DNA from: Eubacterium sp.
Lineage (GTDB): Bacteria; Bacillota; Clostridia; Lachnospirales; Lachnospiraceae
Reading direction: 5' to 3'
Length of the DNA: 45,475 nucleotides
NCBI GenBank assembly: GCA_017459675.1
Contig: JAFUCM010000015.1
Location: 1 to 45,475, forward strand
The position numbers and the translations under genes were made by a program. Within the stretch, counting starts at the first letter, position 1; each line of letters begins with the position of its first letter. Below are positions 8,899 to 19,079 of the stretch, piece after piece. The notes below the pieces were generated by a model that did not search any database, had not been told where the DNA came from, and was given only the letters and a program-made list of their open reading frames with translations.

Positions 8899-11800
8899 AT
8901 GAAAAAAATTCTTGAAAAACTGACAGAACTTTACCAGCGATTACATTTATCCGACGGCGTGTGGAGGCGCGCACGGTCTGTGACGGCGATCGTGCTTGTA
9001 TTTGTCACGACCTATTCATTGATTATTCCGGCGATCACGCTGGATAACGACAGAGCGAATGATATGGCAGGTTTAAATCTCCCTGAACAGAGCCGGGGAG
9101 ATTTAAGCTGTCATTTTGTTGTGCATACACATACTGATGCCTGTTACTCAGAGCAGCCGGTGTACGATGAAGACGGCAATCAGACGGGGACGGAGAAAGT
9201 CCTCAGCTGTGGTAAAGCTGACTGGGCAGTGCATCAGCATGATGAAAATTGCTATAGAGACGGACAGCTCATTTGCCAGCTTCCGGAAAATGAGGAACAT
9301 GTGCACGATGCGCACTGCTACACAAAACAGAAGGTGCTGACCTGCGGACAGGAAGAAACACCGGGACATCAGCATACAGATGCATGCTATGAGACTCATA
9401 CAGAACTGGTTTGCGGAAACGAAGAACATATACACGGTGATGAATGTTACGAAGAAGATCCGGATACTGGCGATCTTGTGCTTGTATGTGGTCTCGAAGA
9501 ACATGTTCATTCAGATGCCTGTTATGAGACGGAGAAGGAACTTGTCTGCGGACAGGAAGAGTACGAGGGTCATACGCACACAAATGCCTGTTACACAGAA
9601 GAGAAGGTTCTGATTTGTGACAAGCTCGAACTGCATACCCATAATATGAGCTGTTTTGAAACAGGGCCAAACGGGGAGAGTCCTGTCGAAATGGGCTGGG
9701 TTACGCTGGAGACAGACGAAAACGGAAATGAGATTCTCTGCGGCGATCCGGCACATTTGGTGTGCGGCAAGGTGGAGCTGCTGAAGCATCAGCACGATGA
9801 CAGCTGCTTCCTGCCGGCTGAAAATACAGATGCCGGCATTTCTGCAGATGACTTCACAGAAAATAGTACTGCAGAGGATGCTGCGCCGGAAAATAGTGCA
9901 ACAGAAGGCGATCCTTCGGATACTCTGATCGTAATGGATCCGGCAGCGGACGAGAATCAGCTGGATGACATTGAAATCATCACGGATGAGGATGCTGCAA
10001 AGGCAGACGCGGAAAAAGAGGGGAAGCCTGACGGAGATTCGGAAAGCAGCGGAAAAGAAACATCGGATGGAGAACAAAACGGAAAGACTGCGGCCAGTGG
10101 TGCTGATGCAGACGAGTCCCAAAGTTATACTGCATTTACACGTACAGTCGCGGTAGACGGTGCATCCTACAGCCTCCGCATTCATTGTGCCGAAGCGAGC
10201 AAGATTCCGGAGAATGCAGAATTCCGGGCAACTGCGATCGGAACAAGCCGGCTGGACTATGATGCATACCGCAGCCGTGCGCTGGCAGCGGTTGACAATT
10301 ACATAGAGGACGAAGCAGGCCATGCAGAAGAAATGCCGGGCCTGTTTGACCTGTCCATTTTTGACAAAGACGGCAATGAGATCCAGCCGGCAGCACCGCT
10401 TTCAGTCAGCATCGACCTTGGCAATGCCATCGCCGATGACGCACTTGACGTATACGCCGTTCATTTCCCGGGGACCAGTGTCGACACCGTCATGACACCG
10501 GCTGCCACAAATCCTGTCACAAAGGCTGCGCAGGTCATCAGTGAGAAGATCGGCGGAACCGGCACCGAGGTCATCGAGACCACAGATGGAAAAAATGGTG
10601 CAGTGCAGTTCCAGGCGGAGAGCCTGTCCGTGTATGCGATTGTGTATACGGTGGACTTTAAGTGGGAAGTGGATGGAGAGACATTTGAATACAGTATGGT
10701 CGGAGGAGATATCATCAGTCTGAAAGATCTGATAGAGAGCCTGCATGTACTTGATAAAGAAAACACAGACATATCGGATTTTACAAATGATATTGCTGAT
10801 GTAGAGTTCTCAGACGAGAGCTTGGTTAAAGTCGTTCCTGTGACGGAAGGAATCACAGCGGCCGGACTGCGACAGAAATATGATCTCGTATCGGTATATT
10901 CAGATGAGCTTACGGATGCGCAGATCGAAGCTATGAATGATAAGGAGTTTCATGCACCGGATCTGGCTATTGTTAGCCTGGATGCGTTCAGCAGTGACGA
11001 AATCATGACAATCACCATGAATACCGGTGAGGTGTTTAAGATCATGGTTTCGGATGCGCAGATACGTACAGACTATATCAGCGCATCCGGGGAGAATTAT
11101 GAGATAACGGTGACTTATGATGCATCAGCACAGATTCCGGATCATGCGAAGCTGAATGTCAGTGAGATAAAGCAGGGAACAAAAGAATATACCCAGTATA
11201 TGCAAAGTGCAGCTTCAAAGCTGAATATGACCAGCAGCGAGGTCTCCTTTGCGCGCTTCTTTGACATAGAGATTGTTGATGAAAAAGGTGGCAAGGTAGA
11301 GCCAAAAACGCCGGTACAGGTAGAGATTGCCTATAAGGACTCTGTTAAACTTGAAAAAGAAGAATTCCTGAAGATCGTCCATTTTGCTGAGGAAAAAACG
11401 GAAGTTATAACAGATGTTGATATATCAGCGGATGGCAGAGAAATCAGTTATATGCAGGGAAGCTTTTCCGTGACTGGTACGATTGCGGGCAGTACACCGG
11501 CGAATAATGAACCGCAGATGATCCTTGTGAAGGATGGAAACAGATATTATATCGTCAACAATGATGCTTCCCTGACAGAAGTAGGATACGATGAAGCAAG
11601 CGGAACCGTCAGCGTGACGGATCCGATGCTTTGGACCATTGACGGCAGCGGAAGTAACCGGCATATCTATTTCCATTCGGAAGCCACCGGTTTCGGAAAT
11701 AATCAGGTTGCGTCGGATTACTTCAGACGTTATCTCGATCCTGGCGCGGATACGGGAACAACAGAAGAAAACAGGGAAAATGTGAATGTTACCCGTGATT

Positions 11801-14800
11801 ACGTGTGGGACAATAATGGAACACAGGTAGAAGCAAACCACATCGAGCGTAGTAATCAGGCCGGACAATTGACGCGGAATATGATGAATAATACGACTGT
11901 CGCAATCAGCGGTGATGGTCTGATTTCTCATGGAAGTAATTATCTCGCAATCGAACGGGATGCTGCAGGTACGCCGGTTCGTCTTGTGGGAAATAGTAAT
12001 TCTTCCGATGCTGCCCGGTTTGTATTTGCTACAGCATCCAAGGTGCCGAGTGGCCTTCATCTTGAGAATGCGGTAAACCACATTGATATCTCTATCCAGG
12101 GTGATGCCGCGGTTAAAGTGCCGTTGGCATACGGCGATTATTACGATGCGGCCGGTAACAAGATACTTACAGTATCTGAAAATACAAACCTTGAACTGAA
12201 AAAAGAGCAGGCAGTAAATCAAGATGATCTGAAGATAACAACGGATGATATGAAACGGGCGACCATTGTCGCCATGGATAAGAATGGCAACGAGATAGAT
12301 GATGCTTTCTATGTTACCGGATTCTCGGCAAACACGAGTACCGACTACAGTACTGTTCAGGTGCGTATCGAAGGCAGATTCCTCTGCGCAGATCTCCGGG
12401 GAACTGAATATGAGACAATCGATGGGAACAGATATGACGGAAATTTCTGGACATGGCCGCCGCGGTGGGCAGATGATAACTATGTGAATGCTGTCAGACA
12501 GGCAAGGCTGAACAATATAGTAGACTATACGGTTACTGTAATAAAACCGGTGACATTTAACCTGGTCGATCCCAACCTTGGTCAGCTATATGATGCGAAT
12601 GGTCATAAACTGACGGTTACAATGGATGTTGCTTTCTCCGGAAGCTTTAATTACTGGGATTACGGGGAGAATGAGAGAAACAGCGGAAATGAATGCCCGC
12701 CGCTTCAGGGGAATGCTGCGTGGCGTCAGGGGGATATCCCTAACCACGATATGAGTGGTATGGACTTTGTCCTCAAGGGTGATGCTGAACATGAAGGGTC
12801 TCCGCTGGTTGCTATTGAAATTATGAAGGTCATCCGGGATGAAAACGGAAATACCATTCAGCTGGCAGTCCCGGTTACCAACACATTTGATATCTATCAG
12901 AATAAATCGGCAGACAGGAACGCCGTTGCAGGATACAATGTGGAGCAATATGAAGGCGAAAACCCTGCTCTGTATGAAGGGTATGGTGAAGACCCATTCC
13001 ATACGAAGAGTATCACCGTTGGGGAATCGGGTTCAGCCTTAATGTACGATTACACGGTATCAAACGGTATGTACTATATTGAAGAGAATAAGGATACTGT
13101 TCCGGAGACGGTTACGGCTAAGAATGGAAAGGAATATACCTATGTAAAGACATATATTGAAACGGAATATGTCCGTCGTGGCGATCAGTATGATTCCTAT
13201 AAGGATCCTATGCATGTCAGTAAGGACTACACCAAGGCAGATACTCATTTCAGAAGTTCGCCGGAGGTCGTGGGGTACTTCCATACTTTGACAGGCGAGT
13301 ATAAGAAGAGTGGATTTCTGGAGTATTATGTTTACAATATTTATACCAGCGATAAAGAACTGCCGGTAGAAAAGGTATGGGCAGAAGGTACAGACGTTCC
13401 GGAGGGCACTCGGGTCAAGGTCGGACTGCGTTATGACAAGCGCCTGATCAAAGACAAGGACGGTAAAGAACCGGAACGTATTGCAGACTGGAAGGAGAAG
13501 AGTCAGTATCAGCCTGTTGTCGCAGGGCAGGATGGTTTTGCTGCGTCTTTGAACACGGAAATGACCTTGCGGGCTGATACGAATGACCCGGAGAAGAACT
13601 GGAAGGGTGTATTTGAAAATCTTCCCAATACATTGACTGATTCGGAGGGAAATGTTTACGAAGTTGACTATTATGCTGAGGAGACAGCTGTTCTTATTCC
13701 GGATGAAGGCAGTGCAATTGATGATAGTGCGAAGAATCAAATCGCTGACTATGAAGTTAATACACAGGTCAGTGAGGGGAAAGTTGTTATTACCAATAAG
13801 AAGTCGATAACCAGTCTGGATGTTGAAAAGACATGGGGTGAAGGGACGACACCATTAAAGGGAACGGAAATTACAGTAGATCTCTATGCAGCAAAACGTC
13901 TGATCAGAGATGAAAACGGTCAGGCGGTAAACCCTGCCGGTGAATGGTCTGAGCCGGAAAAAGTCGAAGGAAAATCATTAATTCTGAAGGCGGATGCCAT
14001 CAATGGAGAACAAAACTGGAAAGGAACATTTACGGATCTGCCCAAAACAGCAACCGGTGCGGATGGCGAGATCTATGAACTGAACTATTCGGCCAAAGAA
14101 GTATCGGTTAAAATTCCGCATGAAGGAAAAACCTCTGTCGATGAAAACAGTCAGGAAATTCTGCAGCATTTTGATGTAAGTGAAGTAAAAACGGATGCTG
14201 TGGGAGATGACGACAGCAATGGCAAGGTAGTTATAACAAATACAAAGAAAAAGGTAACGCCCAAGGTGACAAAGGCCTGGGAGCCGACACCGACAGATCC
14301 CACCGCATATGCGAGAGTTCAGCTTAAGCGATATATGAAACCGGAACCGGAAGCCACGGAAACGGAAGCAACGGTAATCAAGCGTTGGGATGACAGTGAT
14401 AACCGCGCCGGCAAGCGACCGGAGAGTATCACGGTAACACTGCTGAAGAATGGCTCGGATACGATAGATACCATTACTTTAAATGAATCCAACGGGTGGA
14501 GTGCGACTGTCTGCAACCTGCCGGTCAAAGAAGGTGATAATAAGATAACATATACGTGGACGGAATCTGACATGCCGGATGGATATTCACTGAAGAGCAG
14601 TGAAACGGAAGGCACCGTGACGACGCTTACCAATCAGTATACGCCGACAACCACATCTATGACCGTCAAAAAGATCTGGGATGATGCGGAGGATCAGGAT
14701 GGAAAAAGACCGGAGAGTCTGACGGCTACACTGAAGAAAAACGGCGTGGAAAATGCCGGAACCGTTGATCTGAGTGAAGCAAATGACTGGACGGCAACGA

Positions 14801-17800
14801 TTGATGACCTGCCGATCAAAGACGGCACCGGTACTGTCAATACTTATGTGTGGTCAGAGGATAATGTTCCGGAAGGATATGAGCAGACGGGCAATACCGC
14901 AGAAGGCGGCATGACCTTACTTACGAATACCCATACGCCGGAGAAAACGAAAACGACGATAAAAATAATCTGGGATGGAAGTGAGAATGAAAATGAACCT
15001 GCGCTTCGTCCTGAAGAAATCCAGGCAGAACTCTCGAATGGCCGGGTTGTAACGCTGAATGAGGCAAATAACTGGGAAAAAACCGTATCGGATCTCGATA
15101 AATACTACGAAGGTAAGGAGATTTCGTATACCTGGGAAGTTCCGGCATTAGAAGAATATGAAGCGCCCGAGAAAGTAAAAGATAGAACGCTGACAAATGT
15201 TATATATAAAGCAATTCCAGAAAAAGATACCGTTATGGTGACTTTGAATACTGCTTTATATGAAAACCTTCCTGAGGGATGGAATGTTAATATCTATAAT
15301 GTCACGGTCAATGGTCAGGATATTACAGGGACATTAGGAAATCTGTATATGACCAGCTATTCCTTGAAGCCGGTTTCCTTTGAAGTACCCAAAAATAGCA
15401 CAGTCTCTTATCATTACCAGGTATCTAACAACATTCGGCTGAATGGTGTGACTTCACAGGATACAACAATCCGGTCGTTCAATACGGATTCTTCAGGAAA
15501 CAGAGATGTCATGTTTAAAGTTAAAACACATGATGTTGATGTTTATAATGTGATTACCGGAACGGATGTAGCATTAAATCCAGATATCATACCTGAACCG
15601 AAGTATATGAATGTAACCATCAGACTCATCAGGGAGCAGGGATCAAAATCAACTGGTTTTGGATGGAATCCTCCGATTAAAGGTGTGTTTTCTACCCAGA
15701 ATCCCTATAAATCTTATGATTGGCTGGCGTCAAGTACTTCGACTAATGAGTGGACATATAATGGAGCAAGAGTAGAGACGGATATGGATGATCCCATCAC
15801 ATATGGGTTCGAAAGCTTCAGTTTCTGGGGGCTTGATAATGACGATTTGCTCGTGATTTCATCTAATGCAACATTAACTGGCCCAAATACTTTTACAAGC
15901 GCAGATAATAATAAACAGCTGAATGGTAATATCAAACTTGAGGCACAAGAGGGAGATGTAACAATCGAAGTCAGAATCGTTCCGAAGTCATCTCTGCAGA
16001 CTAACAGCCTCAATCCGCTGAGAGCACCTTTGAGATTGATAAAGGCAGTGCTTTCTGCTCCGAGACTGACAGGAAATGGGGTTGCAACGGATGGCGAAGT
16101 GAAAAACAGGGTACTTGAAAACATGAAGAGTTCTTCGTCCGACGCACCGGAAGGATATGTCGAGGATGAAGCATTTAATAGAGAAACTGGTGTCAGGTTG
16201 ATTCTGAATGATGAAAACGGATGGACGCGTACCTTCCCAGAACAGGATAAGTATGACAGCTGGGGCCGAGAGTATATCTACTATGTAGAGGAGATTGCTC
16301 ATTCTCCGGAAGAATATCAGTTGACGTCTATTGAAGGTAATGTATTGTCTGAGGAAGGCGTGACAATCACAAATACAAAGGATGAACCGACCGGCGGTCT
16401 TACGATCACCAAGACGGTGACCGTTAATGGTGGATCCGTTCCGGAAAACAATAAAACGATTGCAGATGGCACATATACATTTACAATTACCGGACCGGGC
16501 AGTTATTCGGAAACCAGAAGTATAACTGTAGTTAATGGTGAGGCAACAGAAAGAATCGTTTTAGATGGGCTTAAAGCAGGCAGCTATATGATCGAGGAAA
16601 CCGACAGCGATAATCCATATATTACGCTTGCCGAGGCTAAAACATTGGAAGTACAAGCAGGAGATGAAGCAAGTGCAAATATTGTATCGTTCACTAATGA
16701 TCTGAAGTGCACGACTATTGACTTTGCCAAAAACTGGAGCGGTATGTCTGGTAAAGATAATACCCCGGTTACATACACCCTCTGTCAGATTGCTGAACCA
16801 AAAGCTGGCGGAGATCCGGTCTATGACAATGTCTATGTAGGTACCTGTGTTGTGGGTACTGAAACAAGGACATCGACTGCAAACAGCCCGATTACCTTTA
16901 CAGTTACTAAGAATTCTCCGGTTACTGTATCCTGCCTGCCATTGAACGGTGTGATTGAAACCACTCCCGTAACATTTAAATACTATGCATTGGAAGCAGA
17001 GGTGGAAGGTTTTGCACCGGATGTTCCAAATGCAATATCAGATGGTACATTTACTATTACTAATACACCAATACCTCCATCTGCAACGTTTGAAGATGTT
17101 GAAGTTGAGAAAAACTGGATTGGTGATGGTGCAGATCAGATAGGAGGTTATAGATTTAAGCTGACACAGGAAAGAGCCGAACTTTCGACGTCTGAGACAT
17201 CGGGAAGCGGCGCGTTCCATCCAATCACGATCAGAACGATAGATGGTGATGGTACGAAACACGATACGGTATATTATGTTGCCGCAGGGAAAAATATAGC
17301 TATAACAGCAAAAAAGATTAACGATAATGCAGGGTCATGCACGTATTCATGGGGAAGTACTAAGAGTACTATTTATGACACAAAGACGATAAGTACTGGT
17401 GCACCAAGGGGCGGATACGTCAGAGTATTTGAGTTGAATCCTGGTAAAAAGTGGGATTCAGATTGGTCAATTTCAGCAACTGGAGAAAGCTCGTCTGATG
17501 ATGTATCGGATGATCCGAAGACGTTTATCGACAAGCTGAACAACTTGAATTATTCTTCCTCATTTGATGGACAGCTTACACTGCAGGTCAATGTTCCTTC
17601 AGCAGCGAGTGCTGCAGTAGATGGAGGCGAATATGTAGCTACGGCTGAAAACTGGAAAGCGAAAGTCCAGAAAGTTCCATATTATTACTACGATCGTGCA
17701 GCTGGAAAATATTATACATACCGCTATAGAGTTGAGGAGGTATCAATAATATCAGCAGATGGTACAACACTTGAAGCGGTTGTAAATAATACGGATGGAA

Positions 17801-18414
17801 CCGGAGGGGAATCTCCGCACTTTACAGTAACTTATAATAACAGCGGGACGCCCTTGAAGATTACGAACACCTTGAAGAATAAGCTGACACTAAATATAGT
17901 GAAAATTGATGCTGCCAATATGATTACACCATTGGAAAATGCACAGTTCACAATAAAAGAACTTGCGCCTGAAGGAAAGGGAGACTATCGTACCGGAGCG
18001 AATGCGTTTGAGAAGACATCTGCTGATACGGACGAAGAAGGTAAAACGTCAATTACAGATATTCCTGATGGATATTATGAGATCAGTGAAACAAAATCTC
18101 CAGATGGATATGTATTGGTGAATGATGGTAAATTCTATGTGTCGGTGAAAGGTGATGAGATCAAATTGTTATTGAAGGATACTGGTAAAACTGTAACGGA
18201 ATGGCAAGAACAAACCCTATCTGATGCAGATAAACTTGAATTTGACGCAGCATCTAAGACTGTAAAAATAGGCAACACCCCAGGTGCCTCCCTCCCACAC
18301 ACCGGCGGCCCGGGCACACGCCCATTCACAATCCTCGGCAGCATTCTGATCCTTGGCGCGGGCCTGCTGCTGTGGAGAAAGCGCAGAACGACCTGTGCGA
18401 ATCAGTTGTTTTGA
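8899..18414 (+). CDS. Giant LPHTG surface adhesin with Cys/His repeats and Cna-B modules
   Basis: Intact wall-anchored adhesin of 3171 residues. I prefer the ATG at 8899 because GAGG at 8889-8892 is well placed; the ATG at 8887 would add four residues. An N-terminal membrane-export segment (about 20-45, VTAIVLVFVTTYSLIIPA) is followed by nine HxHxxxC(Y/F) units (about 76-304), an acidic Ala/Glu/Asp linker, and two large domains. The second large domain (from Val585) is shared with the truncated adhesin upstream. Cna-B-like modules begin near 1488, 1639, 1824, 1919 and 2018 (motifs VEKVW, VEKTW, IKRWDD, VKKIWDD, IKIIWDG), further prealbumin-like modules near 2499 and 2729, and a SpaA-like domain near 2996. 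The C-terminus carries LPHTG at 3132, a hydrophobic helix and RKRR. The role is presumably long-reach adhesion; no specific ligand can be read from sequence. Confidence 0.9.
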   Translation: MKKILEKLTELYQRLHLSDGVWRRARSVTAIVLVFVTTYSLIIPAITLDNDRANDMAGLNLPEQSRGDLSCHFVVHTHTDACYSEQPVYDEDGNQTGTEKVLSCGKADWAVHQHDENCYRDGQLICQLPENEEHVHDAHCYTKQKVLTCGQEETPGHQHTDACYETHTELVCGNEEHIHGDECYEEDPDTGDLVLVCGLEEHVHSDACYETEKELVCGQEEYEGHTHTNACYTEEKVLICDKLELHTHNMSCFETGPNGESPVEMGWVTLETDENGNEILCGDPAHLVCGKVELLKHQHDDSCFLPAENTDAGISADDFTENSTAEDAAPENSATEGDPSDTLIVMDPAADENQLDDIEIITDEDAAKADAEKEGKPDGDSESSGKETSDGEQNGKTAASGADADESQSYTAFTRTVAVDGASYSLRIHCAEASKIPENAEFRATAIGTSRLDYDAYRSRALAAVDNYIEDEAGHAEEMPGLFDLSIFDKDGNEIQPAAPLSVSIDLGNAIADDALDVYAVHFPGTSVDTVMTPAATNPVTKAAQVISEKIGGTGTEVIETTDGKNGAVQFQAESLSVYAIVYTVDFKWEVDGETFEYSMVGGDIISLKDLIESLHVLDKENTDISDFTNDIADVEFSDESLVKVVPVTEGITAAGLRQKYDLVSVYSDELTDAQIEAMNDKEFHAPDLAIVSLDAFSSDEIMTITMNTGEVFKIMVSDAQIRTDYISASGENYEITVTYDASAQIPDHAKLNVSEIKQGTKEYTQYMQSAASKLNMTSSEVSFARFFDIEIVDEKGGKVEPKTPVQVEIAYKDSVKLEKEEFLKIVHFAEEKTEVITDVDISADGREISYMQGSFSVTGTIAGSTPANNEPQMILVKDGNRYYIVNNDASLTEVGYDEASGTVSVTDPMLWTIDGSGSNRHIYFHSEATGFGNNQVASDYFRRYLDPGADTGTTEENRENVNVTRDYVWDNNGTQVEANHIERSNQAGQLTRNMMNNTTVAISGDGLISHGSNYLAIERDAAGTPVRLVGNSNSSDAARFVFATASKVPSGLHLENAVNHIDISIQGDAAVKVPLAYGDYYDAAGNKILTVSENTNLELKKEQAVNQDDLKITTDDMKRATIVAMDKNGNEIDDAFYVTGFSANTSTDYSTVQVRIEGRFLCADLRGTEYETIDGNRYDGNFWTWPPRWADDNYVNAVRQARLNNIVDYTVTVIKPVTFNLVDPNLGQLYDANGHKLTVTMDVAFSGSFNYWDYGENERNSGNECPPLQGNAAWRQGDIPNHDMSGMDFVLKGDAEHEGSPLVAIEIMKVIRDENGNTIQLAVPVTNTFDIYQNKSADRNAVAGYNVEQYEGENPALYEGYGEDPFHTKSITVGESGSALMYDYTVSNGMYYIEENKDTVPETVTAKNGKEYTYVKTYIETEYVRRGDQYDSYKDPMHVSKDYTKADTHFRSSPEVVGYFHTLTGEYKKSGFLEYYVYNIYTSDKELPVEKVWAEGTDVPEGTRVKVGLRYDKRLIKDKDGKEPERIADWKEKSQYQPVVAGQDGFAASLNTEMTLRADTNDPEKNWKGVFENLPNTLTDSEGNVYEVDYYAEETAVLIPDEGSAIDDSAKNQIADYEVNTQVSEGKVVITNKKSITSLDVEKTWGEGTTPLKGTEITVDLYAAKRLIRDENGQAVNPAGEWSEPEKVEGKSLILKADAINGEQNWKGTFTDLPKTATGADGEIYELNYSAKEVSVKIPHEGKTSVDENSQEILQHFDVSEVKTDAVGDDDSNGKVVITNTKKKVTPKVTKAWEPTPTDPTAYARVQLKRYMKPEPEATETEATVIKRWDDSDNRAGKRPESITVTLLKNGSDTIDTITLNESNGWSATVCNLPVKEGDNKITYTWTESDMPDGYSLKSSETEGTVTTLTNQYTPTTTSMTVKKIWDDAEDQDGKRPESLTATLKKNGVENAGTVDLSEANDWTATIDDLPIKDGTGTVNTYVWSEDNVPEGYEQTGNTAEGGMTLLTNTHTPEKTKTTIKIIWDGSENENEPALRPEEIQAELSNGRVVTLNEANNWEKTVSDLDKYYEGKEISYTWEVPALEEYEAPEKVKDRTLTNVIYKAIPEKDTVMVTLNTALYENLPEGWNVNIYNVTVNGQDITGTLGNLYMTSYSLKPVSFEVPKNSTVSYHYQVSNNIRLNGVTSQDTTIRSFNTDSSGNRDVMFKVKTHDVDVYNVITGTDVALNPDIIPEPKYMNVTIRLIREQGSKSTGFGWNPPIKGVFSTQNPYKSYDWLASSTSTNEWTYNGARVETDMDDPITYGFESFSFWGLDNDDLLVISSNATLTGPNTFTSADNNKQLNGNIKLEAQEGDVTIEVRIVPKSSLQTNSLNPLRAPLRLIKAVLSAPRLTGNGVATDGEVKNRVLENMKSSSSDAPEGYVEDEAFNRETGVRLILNDENGWTRTFPEQDKYDSWGREYIYYVEEIAHSPEEYQLTSIEGNVLSEEGVTITNTKDEPTGGLTITKTVTVNGGSVPENNKTIADGTYTFTITGPGSYSETRSITVVNGEATERIVLDGLKAGSYMIEETDSDNPYITLAEAKTLEVQAGDEASANIVSFTNDLKCTTIDFAKNWSGMSGKDNTPVTYTLCQIAEPKAGGDPVYDNVYVGTCVVGTETRTSTANSPITFTVTKNSPVTVSCLPLNGVIETTPVTFKYYALEAEVEGFAPDVPNAISDGTFTITNTPIPPSATFEDVEVEKNWIGDGADQIGGYRFKLTQERAELSTSETSGSGAFHPITIRTIDGDGTKHDTVYYVAAGKNIAITAKKINDNAGSCTYSWGSTKSTIYDTKTISTGAPRGGYVRVFELNPGKKWDSDWSISATGESSSDDVSDDPKTFIDKLNNLNYSSSFDGQLTLQVNVPSAASAAVDGGEYVATAENWKAKVQKVPYYYYDRAAGKYYTYRYRVEEVSIISADGTTLEAVVNNTDGTGGESPHFTVTYNNSGTPLKITNTLKNKLTLNIVKIDAANMITPLENAQFTIKELAPEGKGDYRTGANAFEKTSADTDEEGKTSITDIPDGYYEISETKSPDGYVLVNDGKFYVSVKGDEIKLLLKDTGKTVTEWQEQTLSDADKLEFDAASKTVKIGNTPGASLPHTGGPGTRPFTILGSILILGAGLLLWRKRRTTCANQLF
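9124..9810 (+). repeat. Nine extracellular HxHxxxC(Y/F) repeats inside adhesin
   Basis: Within the giant adhesin, nine units of the form His-x-His-x-x-x-Cys-Tyr/Phe, most followed 8-25 residues later by a second Cys (LVCG, LTCG, LSCG). Examples are HTHTDACY, HQHDENCY, HVHDAHCY, HIHGDECY and the last, HQHDDSCF at 9787-9810. Two His and two Cys per unit suggest metal binding or disulfide-stapled small folds. Confidence 0.9.
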
Positions 18415-18443
18415 TTTTGACGACCATATCTTAATATTTCAAG

Positions 18444-18479
18444 GGAGGCCAGTTCACTTCAGTGGGCTGGTCTCCTTTT
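18444..18479 (+). terminator. Terminator of giant adhesin
   Basis: A 14-bp stem including three G-U pairs (18444-18457 with 18462-18475), loop TTCA, followed by TTTT. It lies 30 bases after the adhesin stop codon. Confidence 0.8.
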
Positions 18480-18495
18480 CATATCGTGTTTTCTC

Positions 18496-18524
18496 TGTGC
18501 AAAATGCGTTTTAACGCATATAAT
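18496..18524 (+). promoter_or_regulatory. Promoter with palindromic operator, small HTH gene
   Basis: TATAAT at 18519-18524 with a poor -35 (TGTGCA, 18496-18501; 17-base spacer). The spacer holds the inverted repeat ATGCGTT-TT-AACGCAT at 18504-18519, abutting the -10. Its position suggests a repressor operator, possibly for the helix-turn-helix protein encoded just downstream. Confidence 0.55.
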
Positions 18525-18562
18525 ATATATGCAAGAGTATACGATTATAATGCAGATGAATT

Positions 18563-18769
18563 ATGGACTACATCACAATCAAAGAAGTTGCCGAGAAATG
18601 GGGACTCAAAGAACGACGCGTGCAGGTCATGTGCCAGGAGGAGAAAATACCAGGTGTCAAACGATTTGGGCATTCATGGGCAATTCCTGCAAACGCTGAG
18701 AGGCCAGTCGACGGAAGGGTGAAGTCTGGTAAATATATCAAGAGAAGGCAGGTGAGCAGAAATGAATAA
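18563..18769 (+). CDS. Small helix-turn-helix DNA-binding protein
   Basis: A 68-residue protein with an N-terminal MerR/excisionase-like helix-turn-helix (YITIKEVAEKWGLKERRVQ, then WAIPANAERP). In this family the fold reads short DNA sites. It overlaps the start of the DUF1016 remnant by 8 bases, an arrangement typical of accessory cassettes in which an HTH protein controls a nuclease-like partner. The palindrome in its own promoter (18504-18519) is a plausible autoregulatory site. The ribosome site is weak (GCAGATGA). The exact subfamily is not resolved. Confidence 0.75.
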   Translation: MDYITIKEVAEKWGLKERRVQVMCQEEKIPGVKRFGHSWAIPANAERPVDGRVKSGKYIKRRQVSRNE

Positions 18770-19055
18770 AAAGAATCCGTATGCTGTGAGATCTCATGAT
18801 GTTCACCTTGATTCCGAATATACCCAGTGGATAACAGATGTTAAAGAGCGTTACCGTAGAGCGCAGATAAGAGCAGCTATTAAAGTCAATTCAGAACAGC
18901 TCCGATTCAATTGGCAGCTCGGTCGCGACCTAGTTATTAAAAAAGCTGAGGAGAAATGGGGAAGCGGTGTGGTTGAGCAGGTCAGCCTGGATTTGAAGGC
19001 GGAGTTTCCGGACGTTACCGGCTTTAGTACCACGAATCTATGGTATATGAAATAA
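18762..19055 (+). pseudogene. DUF1016 (YhcG-type) N-terminal fragment
   Basis: A 97-residue fragment of the DUF1016 N-terminal domain, recognised from NWQLGRDLVIKKAEEKWG and FSTTNLWYMK. Full members continue into a PD-(D/E)XK nuclease domain of several hundred residues. Here a TAA at 19053-19055 interrupts the frame. The same frame carries on beyond it with WYKFYTDR and then KLQQLVGEI, which are still DUF1016-like, so the stop is a nonsense mutation rather than a natural end. After about 19125 the sequence turns into an unrelated ATPase tail, so the nuclease domain has been deleted. AGGTG at 18751-18755 is its ribosome site. Confidence 0.75.
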
Positions 19056-19079
19056 TGGTATAAGTTTTACACTGACCGG

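Noticed and set aside
18462..18722. An 86-codon forward frame before the small HTH gene
   Set aside because: It begins inside the adhesin terminator and overlaps the HTH gene in another frame; no ribosome site.
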